The notes beneath the pieces were generated by a model. It was not told the DNA's origin and searched no databases. It saw only the letters and a program-made list of their open reading frames with translations. The translations under genes were made by a program, and so were the position numbers. From the NCBI GenBank assembly GCA_023396615.1, contig JAEWVM010000066.1, forward strand, positions 1 to 53,353: a stretch of 53,353 nt of DNA, given 5' to 3'. Source of the stretch: Spirochaetota bacterium. GTDB lineage: Bacteria > Spirochaetota > UBA4802 > JAFGJZ01. Within the stretch, counting starts at the first letter, position 1; each line of letters starts with the position of its first letter. Of this stretch, positions 16,992-26,039 are shown piece after piece.

Positions 16992-17815
16992 CGTGAAACC
17001 TTTCCCTTATTTCTCTTTTCAAAATATTTTACAGTAGAATTTAGAGGATCTTCATCGGTTGAAAGATCAAGCACACTGAAATATTTCAATTCATCAGAAT
17101 CAAAAGGAACTATACCGTCACTTATTGACTGCTCACCCGATTCACTGTCCCGGAATTCGATTATTCCACCGAAAGGGATTAGTTTTTCAGAAACATCGCT
17201 AACCTTAACCGGGATCAGCTGATGACGTCTTGCCAGAATTTTTAAATTTCTATCAAAAGAATCATCAAGAAAATCAGATATGATAAAAACAATACTGCGT
17301 TTCTTCAAAGTATTATTAAGAAATCTGCAAAGCTCATTAACATCGGTATGACTGCTTTTAGGTGAAAAATTCATCATTTTATCAAGTATACGCTGGGCAA
17401 AACGGGAACCCTTTTTAGGTTTAAAAAAATATTCAACAGAATCCGAAAAAAGAGCCGCACTGACTGAATCGTTATTATACTCGGCAAGCTTCAATATAAC
17501 AGCTGCAAACTCCAAAGCCGCTTCGGCTTTTTGAACGGAAGAACCGAAATTCATTGAAGCCGAAACATCGCAGGCAATGACAAAATTAAGTTCGCGTTCT
17601 TCGGTATATTCTCTTACGTGCAGCTTCCCGGATCTTGCCGAAACATTCCAATCAATCGACTTTATCTCATCTCCGAAATTATATTCGCGCAGGGATTCAA
17701 ACAGTATACCATTTCCTTTAAACGCAGAACGGTATTTCCCTGAATATACGGTATTAAGCTTACGCTTAACTTTAATATTTATTTTCTTAAGAAGCCCGCC
17801 GGCAGAGGAACTCAT
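16985..17815 (-). CDS. DUF58 domain protein
   Basis: The 276-residue protein shows the DUF58 hallmark (FGDEIKSIDWNVSARSGKLH at about 47-66), followed by a VWA-like core with CDVSASM and VFIISDFLDD. DUF58 proteins are the usual partners of MoxR ATPases and share a VWA-like fold; they are cytoplasmic or membrane-associated. The start overlaps the moxR stop (ATGA). The assignment is secure and the molecular role unknown. Confidence 0.9.
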   Translation of the reverse strand: MSSSAGGLLKKINIKVKRKLNTVYSGKYRSAFKGNGILFESLREYNFGDEIKSIDWNVSARSGKLHVREYTEERELNFVIACDVSASMNFGSSVQKAEAALEFAAVILKLAEYNNDSVSAALFSDSVEYFFKPKKGSRFAQRILDKMMNFSPKSSHTDVNELCRFLNNTLKKRSIVFIISDFLDDSFDRNLKILARRHQLIPVKVSDVSEKLIPFGGIIEFRDSESGEQSISDGIVPFDSDELKYFSVLDLSTDEDPLNSTVKYFEKRNKGKVSRW

Positions 17816-18792
17816 GGAACTTCCACCTGATCGAGTATAAGTTTGATAACTGTGTCTGTCTTGATTTCTTCAGCTTCAGCATCATAAGAAAGTATTATTC
17901 TATGGCGTAAAACATCATACGCAACTTCTTTAACATCATCAGGAGTTACAAATCCCCTGCCCGCAAAAAAAGCCGCACACTTTGAAAGTTTCATCAAAGC
18001 AATACTTGCACGAGGGCTTGCACCGAATTCAATATACTTTTTCATTTTGTCATTCGGTCTTCTCGTAAAGTCAATCAATGATACGATATAGGATAATATC
18101 TTATCATCAACATAAATAGATTCTATTATCTTTCTTATTTCAAAAAGCTTCTCGGCTGTCATAACAGGATTAATCTTTTTAGGATCTATATCATATATCT
18201 TTTTAAGTATCTCGGCTTCTTCCTCTTTTGAAGGATACTCCACAAGAACTTTCATCATAAAACGGTCAAGCTGAGCTTCCGGCAGAGGATATGTTCCTTC
18301 CTGCTCAATTGGATTCTCTGTCGCAAGAACCATAAACGGATCATCAAGTTTATATGTCGTTTCCCCGATAGTGATCATACGCTCTTCCATAGCCTGAAGA
18401 AGTGCCGACTGTACTTTAGCCGGAGCACGGTTAATCTCATCTGCAAGCAATATGTTAGTGAAAAGAGGTCCCTTCCGGGTAAAGAACTCCATGTTTTTAG
18501 GATTAAAAATCTGAGTCCCAGTTAAATCCGCCGGAAGAAGATCCGGTGTGAACTGAACACGGGAAAAGGAAGATGAAATTGATGCGGCAAAAGATCTTAC
18601 TGCAAGCGTTTTAGCGAGTCCAGGCAAACCCTCAACCAGCACATGACCGCCGCAAAAAAGGGCACTCATCATTCTTTCGATAAGTTTCTTCTGACCTATA
18701 ACGTTTTTAGAAATTTCTGAGAAAACTGCATCAACAAATGCACGTTCCGCTTTTACCTGTACGGAAATTTTTTCAATCTCGATGTAATCCAT
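17812..18792 (-). CDS. MoxR-family AAA+ ATPase
   Basis: The 326-residue AAA+ ATPase has Walker A VEGLPGLAKT, Walker B LLADEINRAP, sensor 1 LATENPIEQEGTYPLPEAQ and an Arg finger in DRF. MoxR proteins act as chaperones for VWA-containing complexes such as BatA/BatB. I chose ATG 18792, which has GGAG six bases upstream; a TTG extension to 18837 lacks support. It is the first gene of the seven-gene operon, and the terminator at 18918-18941 separates it from the LysM gene. Confidence 0.93.
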   Translation of the reverse strand: MDYIEIEKISVQVKAERAFVDAVFSEISKNVIGQKKLIERMMSALFCGGHVLVEGLPGLAKTLAVRSFAASISSSFSRVQFTPDLLPADLTGTQIFNPKNMEFFTRKGPLFTNILLADEINRAPAKVQSALLQAMEERMITIGETTYKLDDPFMVLATENPIEQEGTYPLPEAQLDRFMMKVLVEYPSKEEEAEILKKIYDIDPKKINPVMTAEKLFEIRKIIESIYVDDKILSYIVSLIDFTRRPNDKMKKYIEFGASPRASIALMKLSKCAAFFAGRGFVTPDDVKEVAYDVLRHRIILSYDAEAEEIKTDTVIKLILDQVEVP

Positions 18793-18917
18793 AACAGCTC
18801 CGGAATAATAATATTTGTGATTAGAAATTCGGCTCAAAACCAGCCGGCATTAAATAACTTAATCTTCTGTATAAAAGAAAACAAACAGGTTACACTTCGG
18901 CAAGAAAAAATTAAAAA

Positions 18918-18941
18918 AAAAGCCGGCATCAGCCGGCTTTT
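18918..18941 (-). terminator. Bidirectional intrinsic terminator
   Basis: Ten-bp arms AAAAGCCGGC and GCCGGCTTTT with an ATCA loop, two bases past the stop of the LysM gene. On the minus strand the T-run continues. Confidence 0.9.
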
Positions 18942-18943
18942 GA

Positions 18944-20146
18944 TTATTTACTCTCTTTTGGAATCTTCAATTTCCATCCCGGGAAAATATAATCAGGATT
19001 CTTTATAATATCCTTGTTAGCATTGAAAATCTTTTTCCATTTGCGCCCGTTATTATAAAACTTTTTGGAAATAATCCACAAACAGTCCTTAGGCGGAGTT
19101 TTATTATACTTAACCTTGTAAATATCATAATCTCCTGATTCTTCAGAATCCGAAGAATCACCATTATCAGAAACGGAATCTTTCGAGGATGAATCCTTTG
19201 AATACTTATCAGCACTGCTTCCAGCCTGGGAAACAAGACCTGAAAGTCGAAGAGACTCGTTTGCAGAATCTATCGAATCAAGATAATTACCCTCATTGTA
19301 CTGCATTTCGGCAGTTTCAGAAAGCTCTTTTGATGCCTGAAGATCAGCAGAAGCTTCTTTGGCTCCACGCGATGATTCTGCATCAGCAATAGACTGTTTT
19401 GACTGTTCAATTTTATCAAGCGCTGTTTCTTTTAAAGCGATCTGATAAGCTTCATCCGCCGACGCCTTAGCTTCATCAAGATGGGCAAATGCTTCTTTCA
19501 AAGCAAGGTTGTCATATGATTTTTGGGCATTAGACAGACTTTCTACTGCCGCATTATATTTCTCAGGAGCTAATTTCTCAGCATTATATTTCTTTGCCTC
19601 TGCTAAAGTAGCTTTGACTTCATTTATAGAATCCTCAATCATGCCCTTGCCGGATATGGCAGTATTTCTGGCATTTTTAGCAAGACCGTCAGCTTCCACC
19701 GCATTCGTATAAGCACTTTCATACTGTTTAGACTCAAAATCAGCTTGAGCCTGCTTCTGCTTGTTAAGGGCAGATTCATACTCGTCTTTAGCAAGTTCCG
19801 AGGCAAAAACCTCATCAGCGCTTTTAATACTCTGTTCCGCGACATCAATTGAATCCTTTGCCATCAAAGGTGCAGACTTATCATATGCCGCCTGAGCTTT
19901 TTCCTTGGAAGCAAGGGCTTTCTTTCCCGCATCATCATATTTCTCATCTTTAACAAGACTATGCGATTCCAAAAGAAGAGCGGCAGCCTCATTATACTCA
20001 TCAGGTGCATATTTTTCAGCTCTTGCAGTCTGAGCCTTAGAAATCATCACCTTTGCAGAAGACATTTCCCCCAAAGGAACAGGATCCCCGCAAGCTGCAA
20101 AAAACAAAACAGACAGAACAATACTCAAACCAAAAATATTTCTCAT
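18944..20146 (-). CDS. DUF4398-like repeat lipoprotein with C-terminal LysM domain
   Basis: The 400-residue protein has a lipoprotein signal with lipobox FFAAC. It continues with a long Ala/Lys/Glu-rich helical region (about 25-300) of DUF4398-like repeats (AEKYAPDEYNEAAALL, AEKLAPEKYNAAVESL). A Ser/Asp-rich spacer (about 305-335) leads to a C-terminal LysM-like module with FNANKDIIKNPDYIFPGWKL. The LysM part should bind peptidoglycan while the lipid anchors it in a membrane, making it a wall-to-membrane strut. ATG 20146 has GAGGGG at good spacing. It probably shares a transcript with the STAS gene upstream. Confidence 0.8.
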   Translation of the reverse strand: MRNIFGLSIVLSVLFFAACGDPVPLGEMSSAKVMISKAQTARAEKYAPDEYNEAAALLLESHSLVKDEKYDDAGKKALASKEKAQAAYDKSAPLMAKDSIDVAEQSIKSADEVFASELAKDEYESALNKQKQAQADFESKQYESAYTNAVEADGLAKNARNTAISGKGMIEDSINEVKATLAEAKKYNAEKLAPEKYNAAVESLSNAQKSYDNLALKEAFAHLDEAKASADEAYQIALKETALDKIEQSKQSIADAESSRGAKEASADLQASKELSETAEMQYNEGNYLDSIDSANESLRLSGLVSQAGSSADKYSKDSSSKDSVSDNGDSSDSEESGDYDIYKVKYNKTPPKDCLWIISKKFYNNGRKWKKIFNANKDIIKNPDYIFPGWKLKIPKESK

Positions 20147-20191
20147 ATTCACCCCTCGGAGAAATCACCGTACACGGCAATTAATGTAATT

Positions 20192-20530
20192 CTATTTATT
20201 AAAAGACGAAACCGCATCCGATTCAGAATCAAATATTTCAAAAAAAGACGTAAGCTTTGTAAGCTCAAAAACTTTTCTCACAGAAGCATAAACATTTATT
20301 ATTTTCAGACCGCCCTGATACTTTTTCAGAGAAGAAAGACTCGAAATGAGGGCACCGATACCCGATGAATCAATATAAGATACCTTTTCAAGGTTAATTA
20401 TTACGTTATATTTCTGATCTTCTATCAGCTGATTGATTGTATCTTTTATTTCTGGGGCATTATAAAGGTCAATTTCGCCGGAAATATCCAACACCACTAT
20501 ATCAGCGCTCTCTCTTCTGTTTATCTCCAT
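20192..20530 (-). CDS. STAS-domain protein (anti-sigma factor antagonist type)
   Basis: The 112-residue single STAS domain has the phosphoacceptor region VSYIDSSGIGALIS (about 52-65). The conserved Ser in DSSG is the residue phosphorylated by anti-sigma kinases in SpoIIAA/RsbV-type partner switching. No anti-sigma kinase or PP2C phosphatase lies nearby, so the partner must be elsewhere. ATG 20530 is preceded by AGAGGTGAG. It lies 45 bp upstream of the LysM lipoprotein and is probably cotranscribed with it. Confidence 0.9.
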   Translation of the reverse strand: MEINRRESADIVVLDISGEIDLYNAPEIKDTINQLIEDQKYNVIINLEKVSYIDSSGIGALISSLSSLKKYQGGLKIINVYASVRKVFELTKLTSFFEIFDSESDAVSSFNK

Positions 20531-20706
20531 CACTCACCTCTAAATTTCACTCAAAAAACAGTCCTTGCAACTCTAAGTCCGGCGAAACCGTATGTCAAGA
20601 TATTATTTTAAGTCTTCAGGCTTTTTCCGGTGTAAATTTACCATAATACAGCGTCTTTTCTTCTGAACTTAGTTATTCAAAACTTAAACGGAAATATCAT
20701 AAAAAA

Positions 20707-21669
20707 TTATACGGAAAAATATATCGCATGTGTTACAGCTCTCTCCAGACGGTTTATTTCATCCCGGCATGATTCAAGATTTGCATCTCTGCCTAATTTA
20801 TCACTTTCTTTGACCTTGGAAATCATTTCCCGGATAAAAAGAAGATCTTTCTTTTTGACAATCTGCTTATCTTCTATAATTTTCCGGACATAAGAGAATT
20901 TATATTTTCTAAACTGAACTTTTACGAAAAAATCAATTCCGTAAATATTCAATATTCTTTGCAGCGGATATTGAGATTCTTTATCGGCAAAATCCTTATA
21001 CTGGGGTGCGTCTACTGCGCGCTCGGTTTTAATATTGCTTTTAGCCGGAATGCGCGTATCGGCAACAGGTTCATCTAAATTTACTGCTGCGGAGGCATCA
21101 AGAACCTGCTGAGGAATATTAACCGGAACTGACGGTTTATAATGAAAACCGTATTTCAAAGACAATTCGGCAAGCCTCTGCTCCTGCCATTCCGGAGCAT
21201 AAGATCTCCACTCTTTTTCAAGCAGGCGTTCATATTCATGAAGCATGATGGTCTTGTTTAAAACCTGGCCCAGTTCAGTATTATTCAGTGATTTGATCAT
21301 AGGAAAAAGTTCGCGGACTATCTGTGCAGATCCGGCGCGTTTATGAAATTGAAACTCATATGCCTTAACAAGATGATCTTTAAAAAACGAATTGAGATTT
21401 CTTACTATCGCAATATCAGCCGCAACATAACCGTCAACCTGCTCAATACGTCTTTTTTCATCAGACGTAACAATTTCGATTGAAAGAACCTTATGCGATT
21501 CTATCAGAATTGCAATCGCTGTTTTTACAGACTCCTTGGGAAGACCCGTAGATGATGCCATATATTTTATAAATGCATCTGAATGGACAACAGAACCCGG
21601 CGCAAGTTCTTTATTTCTTGCGGCAATTTCAGAATATATTTCATCAAGAATTTTCTGGGTTATTTCCAT
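20707..21669 (-). CDS. Conserved-looking protein of unknown function
   Basis: I do not recognise this 320-residue protein. It has no signal peptide or membrane helix. Residues about 1-65 look like a winged-helix or DUF-type helical DNA-binding fold (SDAFIKYMASSTGLPKESVK, then TAIAILIESHKVL). The middle is rich in charged helices, a disordered Pro/Ala segment spans about 190-230, and the C-terminal third is Lys/Glu-rich. No ribosome site is obvious before the ATG. It is monocistronic, between the STAS gene and the divergent pyrD. Confidence 0.6.
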   Translation of the reverse strand: MEITQKILDEIYSEIAARNKELAPGSVVHSDAFIKYMASSTGLPKESVKTAIAILIESHKVLSIEIVTSDEKRRIEQVDGYVAADIAIVRNLNSFFKDHLVKAYEFQFHKRAGSAQIVRELFPMIKSLNNTELGQVLNKTIMLHEYERLLEKEWRSYAPEWQEQRLAELSLKYGFHYKPSVPVNIPQQVLDASAAVNLDEPVADTRIPAKSNIKTERAVDAPQYKDFADKESQYPLQRILNIYGIDFFVKVQFRKYKFSYVRKIIEDKQIVKKKDLLFIREMISKVKESDKLGRDANLESCRDEINRLERAVTHAIYFSV

Positions 21670-21929
21670 ACAGCCTCTGAATAGTCAAATAATAGCAATA
21701 AAACACCCGTATCATTGTTTAGAAAACTACGCATCAAAAGCCGCATGCTCATGCAGCTGAACCATTAAAAATTTTCAAAACACGTCATCAAAAAATCTGT
21801 CATTTCTTTAAGGAGCGTTATTGGTGAGATATTTTTGGATTCTTAATATAAATGCAAGTAAAATTAATTGTTGCACTCAAAAGGGTATTTCAAAAACATA
21901 ATTACAGTTTATTAAACTATGAGGTAAAA

Positions 21930-22856
21930 ATGAATCTCTCCGTAAAAATAGGATCCCTTACACTGAAAAATCCTGTTACCGTTGCATCAGGCACTGCCGG
22001 CTACGGAGAAGAACTTTCCGCATTTTATGATCTTTCCAAAATCGGCGCGGTAATAACAAAAGGACTTTCATTGAAACCACGCCCGGGCAACAGCGGAAAC
22101 CGCATAATAGAAACACCTTCAGGCATACTCAACTCAATAGGACTTGAAAATGTCGGAATTGAAAAATTTCTTTCTCAAAAGCTTCCTTTTCTGGAAAAAC
22201 AAAACGCAACAATAATAGCAAACGCCGCCGGGCATTCTATAGAAGAAAATGTTGAACTCTGCAGAATTCTTTCCGCAGAGAAAAAAATTCATGCTGTAGA
22301 ATTAAATGTTTCATGCCCTAATGTCAAGGAAGGCGGCATTGCTTTCGGTTCGGACATTAAATTGATGCGCAAACTCCTGACAGAAGTAAGAGAAGTATGC
22401 ACTCTTCCGCTGATAGTAAAACTTTCTCCAAACGTTTCCGATATCACGCAATTTGCACTTTGCGCCGAGGAATGCGGAGCTGACGCTGTAAGCGCAATCA
22501 ACACACTCGTCGGAATGAAAATTGATATTAAACGTAAAACTCCCCATTTCAACAATAAAGTAGCCGGATTAAGCGGACCTGCTGTCCGGCCGATTGCAGT
22601 TAGAATGGTTTATCAGATTTTTGAAAAAGTTTCTATTCCGATACTTGGTCTTGGCGGAATTTCAAATGTTGAAGATGCCCTCGAATTTATTCTGGCCGGG
22701 GCGCGGGCAATATCTGTTGGGACTATGAATCTGGTGTATCCGGCCCGTGCAGCCGAAATCGCTGAAGGTTTATCTGATTATATGACGGAAAATGGAATTG
22801 ATGATATAAATGATCTTGTCGGCTATGCCCACTCTTCAGGCATTAGTCCGCAATAA
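21930..22856 (+). CDS. pyrD: Dihydroorotate dehydrogenase, class 1
   Basis: PyrD oxidises dihydroorotate to orotate in pyrimidine synthesis using FMN. The 308-residue TIM barrel has ITKGLSLKPRPGN near residue 45 and the active-site Cys in LNVSCPNVKEGG. The flavin-phosphate motifs LGLGGISNVEDALEF and ARAISVGTMN follow. The Cys base places it in class 1 (1B is likely), whose NAD-linked form needs PyrK; no pyrK is seen in the window. ATG 21930 has GAGGT six bases upstream; the frame is open further upstream but without support. Confidence 0.92.
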   Translation: MNLSVKIGSLTLKNPVTVASGTAGYGEELSAFYDLSKIGAVITKGLSLKPRPGNSGNRIIETPSGILNSIGLENVGIEKFLSQKLPFLEKQNATIIANAAGHSIEENVELCRILSAEKKIHAVELNVSCPNVKEGGIAFGSDIKLMRKLLTEVREVCTLPLIVKLSPNVSDITQFALCAEECGADAVSAINTLVGMKIDIKRKTPHFNNKVAGLSGPAVRPIAVRMVYQIFEKVSIPILGLGGISNVEDALEFILAGARAISVGTMNLVYPARAAEIAEGLSDYMTENGIDDINDLVGYAHSSGISPQ

Positions 22857-22880
22857 TTTGCATCATGCAGGACACAATAA

Positions 22881-25800
22881 ATGAATTATGAAAAAACAGC
22901 TGCAGCTCTTGAAGAAGAAATATCTGCGCTGAAAACTGAACTAAACAAAAAAGAAACAGCCCTGCTTAAGCTGAAAAAACAATCCGATAATTTTTCTTCT
23001 GAAAGAACAACCGTATCCGATGATGAAATTTCCAAATACCGCTTCATTCTTGAAAATACATCCGAAGAATTTTTTCTACTTTCATCCAACGGCAGAATCC
23101 TATTGGTAAACAATTCCGCATCCGAATCAATCGGATATTCCCAGATAGAAATACAGGGAGAGCATATTTCGTTACTCAATCCGGATATGAATTCCGACAA
23201 TTTCTTCAAATTGTTCACTGAATTAAAAGACAAAAAAACAATCTCGCGTGAAGTCATTCATATTGCAAAAAACGGATCAAAACACATAAAAGAGATGCGC
23301 TATGTTTATATGAATATATCCGGAAGCGATTTTGTCTGCGCATTTTCTCACGATATAACAAATAAAATTAAAACACTGAACTCACTGAAGGAAAGCGAAG
23401 AAAGATACCGCGCACTCATGGCGAATCTCCCGGAAATAGTCATTATTCATCATAACGATATGATTATATACGCAAATGATACACTTGAGAAAATAACAGG
23501 TTATTCTGCACAAGAGGTTTACGGAAAATCTCTTTTTAACATTATAGACTCCGCAAGCTGTGACGAATTCAACAATCTTCTTCATGATTCTATGGACGAT
23601 AAGGAAAACACTGATTTATATAATATTGTATTTATTCCGAAATCAGGAAACCACATTAAAACCGAAAGCCGCAGTATAAAAATACATCTCCACAACCAGA
23701 CTTTAAATCTGACGGTTTTTGCAGATGTTACCAAACGAAAGGCAATGGAAGAACTTCTTTCCAAAGAACACGGCATTCTAAACAGAGTAATAATGAAGAA
23801 TCCGGTCGCGATGGCGATATTTGAAAAAGACGGACGTCACATAAAGTCTAATACGGCTTTTACAAAAATATTCGGATCCGATTTTGATAATAACTACACT
23901 TTGTTTTCTGATCCTATATTTTCTGATTATACATATGAACTCGATAAACTCAGACGCGGAGAAACTTTTGAAATCAATAATTTCCGCTATGGAAATAAGG
24001 ATACAGAATGTTTTTTGCACATTACAGTCTTTTCAATCAAGAATGCTGACAATGGAATAGACTGTATCGTCGCCATAATAGAAGACATTACAGCTGAAAA
24101 AGCTGACAATGACATGAGAGAAAAACTCGAAGAGCACCTTCGCAATTATTTCGATTTTCCTCTTATCGGGCTTGGAATTATATCAGAAAATCACCTGATT
24201 ACGGATGCAAATCAGAAATTCTCCGAATATCTAAGAACAGATAGAAGTAAACTTATAGGTAAGAAATATTCTGATCTTTTTCCCGATAAAACAAAAAACG
24301 AAATGCAAACACTTCTCTCTGATCTTTTTTCCGATAAAACTCCTTTCATCCTTACAGAAACAAAAGCCGTGCGCGGCGACGGTGAAGAAATTGATATAAA
24401 CATTTCTGCACGTATTGTAAAAAACGGAAAAGGTTACCTGCCCTATGCAATTGTTGTTCTTCAGGATATAACAGAAATAAAACAGACTAATGAAAAAATC
24501 GCAGATGAAAGAGAAAAACTTTTTGTCACACTGAAATCAATCACTGAAGCAATAATAACCATAGACAACGGATATAAAATCATTCTCATGAATCAAAACG
24601 CTGAAAACCTGACACAAGTTTCTCAGGAACTGGCTTTAGGTAAAGAAGTCGAAAGTGTTTTAAAACTGAATGACGAAGACGGCAAAAACATTACACGCGA
24701 AATCGTTAGGGATCTTCCGGACGGAACAATCAACCGTTATCTGGCATCAACAAAAGACGGAACAAGCGTTCCTGCTGAAATTTCCATATCATCTGTTTTT
24801 GACAAATCAGGAAAACTATCAGAAAAAGTTTTAACGATAAAAGACATTTCTGAAAAAAAACAGCATGAAGAAAACATGCTCAAATCCCTCAAGCTTGAGT
24901 CACTCGGCATACTTGCAGGAGGAATAGCACATGACTTCAACAACATTCTTACAACGATACTCGGAAACATTTCTCTTGCAAAAATCTGGATCGGCGATTC
25001 AGAAACCCGCATATTAAAAGCAGTTCTTGATGCGGAAAAAGCCTCAATGAAAGCAAAGGATCTTACCCATCAGCTTCTGACACTATCAAAAGGAGGTCTG
25101 CCGGTTAAAACAACCGCGTCGGCTTACGAACTGATAATTGACAGCGTTGATCTCGCCTTTCATGGTTCTGCTATAATTTGTGAATTCGATATACAGGATG
25201 ATCTTTGGAATATTGAAATAGACGAGAGTCAGATTTCCCAGGTTCTTCACAATCTTCTTCTTAATGCACGTCAGGCTATGCAGGATGCCGGCAAAGTTGT
25301 GATTAAATGCTCAAACTACAGCAATAATGATTCATCTAATCCTTGTCTTGAGAAAGGAAAATACGTACGCTTTATCATACAGGACAGCGGCTCCGGAATA
25401 CCAAAAGATATTCTGCCTAATATCTTCGATCCGTATTTCACAACAAAACCGACCGGTCATGGTCTAGGCCTTGCGATTTCATACTCAATTGTAAAAAATC
25501 ATTGCGGACATATTGATGTTGAATCTGAAGTCGGTGCCGGAACCGTTTTTACACTATATCTTCCGGCAATAGATAAAGAAATAAAACAAAAAGCTCCGGC
25601 TGAACCTGTAATTAATAATCAAAGATTACGGATTCTAGTTCTTGAAGATGAAGAAAATATTCTGACACTTCTTGCACGAATTTTCGAACATTACGGATAC
25701 GAATACGTTTTTACGTCAGACGGAAAAAACACAATAAAGGAATATGAAAAATCAATTTACGCAGCAAAACCTTTTGACGTAGTGCTTCTTGATTTGACGA

Positions 25801-26000
25801 TTCCTGGCGGAATGGGCGGTAAAGAAACATTTTTAAATCTAAAAAAAATAAATCCTTTGGTAAAAGGAGTAGTTTCAAGCGGTTATTCAAACGATGACGC
25901 AATGAGCAATTTTATAGAATACGGTTTTTCGGCCCGCATCATAAAACCTTACAATATCGAAGATTTAATCAGAACAATTACAGAAGCCGTTTCATTCTAA
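22881..26000 (+). CDS. Multi-PAS hybrid sensor histidine kinase with receiver domain
   Basis: This 1039-residue soluble kinase has no membrane segment, so it senses inside the cell. An N-terminal coiled coil (1-40) is followed by about five PAS domains (roughly 45-165, 170-285, 290-405, 415-530 and 540-660). Next come a HisKA H-box with phosphoacceptor His684 (GGIAHDFNN) and an HATPase with LLLNARQAM, DSGSGIP and GHGLGLAIS. A C-terminal receiver has Asp971 in LLDLTIPGG. The family autophosphorylates and passes phosphate to Asp. It begins 24 bp after pyrD and is probably cotranscribed. A strong terminator follows immediately. Confidence 0.93.
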   Translation: MNYEKTAAALEEEISALKTELNKKETALLKLKKQSDNFSSERTTVSDDEISKYRFILENTSEEFFLLSSNGRILLVNNSASESIGYSQIEIQGEHISLLNPDMNSDNFFKLFTELKDKKTISREVIHIAKNGSKHIKEMRYVYMNISGSDFVCAFSHDITNKIKTLNSLKESEERYRALMANLPEIVIIHHNDMIIYANDTLEKITGYSAQEVYGKSLFNIIDSASCDEFNNLLHDSMDDKENTDLYNIVFIPKSGNHIKTESRSIKIHLHNQTLNLTVFADVTKRKAMEELLSKEHGILNRVIMKNPVAMAIFEKDGRHIKSNTAFTKIFGSDFDNNYTLFSDPIFSDYTYELDKLRRGETFEINNFRYGNKDTECFLHITVFSIKNADNGIDCIVAIIEDITAEKADNDMREKLEEHLRNYFDFPLIGLGIISENHLITDANQKFSEYLRTDRSKLIGKKYSDLFPDKTKNEMQTLLSDLFSDKTPFILTETKAVRGDGEEIDINISARIVKNGKGYLPYAIVVLQDITEIKQTNEKIADEREKLFVTLKSITEAIITIDNGYKIILMNQNAENLTQVSQELALGKEVESVLKLNDEDGKNITREIVRDLPDGTINRYLASTKDGTSVPAEISISSVFDKSGKLSEKVLTIKDISEKKQHEENMLKSLKLESLGILAGGIAHDFNNILTTILGNISLAKIWIGDSETRILKAVLDAEKASMKAKDLTHQLLTLSKGGLPVKTTASAYELIIDSVDLAFHGSAIICEFDIQDDLWNIEIDESQISQVLHNLLLNARQAMQDAGKVVIKCSNYSNNDSSNPCLEKGKYVRFIIQDSGSGIPKDILPNIFDPYFTTKPTGHGLGLAISYSIVKNHCGHIDVESEVGAGTVFTLYLPAIDKEIKQKAPAEPVINNQRLRILVLEDEENILTLLARIFEHYGYEYVFTSDGKNTIKEYEKSIYAAKPFDVVLLDLTIPGGMGGKETFLNLKKINPLVKGVVSSGYSNDDAMSNFIEYGFSARIIKPYNIEDLIRTITEAVSF

Positions 26001-26030
26001 AAGCAGCAGATAAAATCTGCTGCTTTTATA
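25999..26030 (+). terminator. Intrinsic terminator
   Basis: Twelve-bp arms AAAAGCAGCAGA and TCTGCTGCTTTT with a five-base loop, overlapping the kinase stop codon. It also faces the convergent symporter gene. Confidence 0.9.
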
Positions 26031-26039
26031 TTTTAAGCC

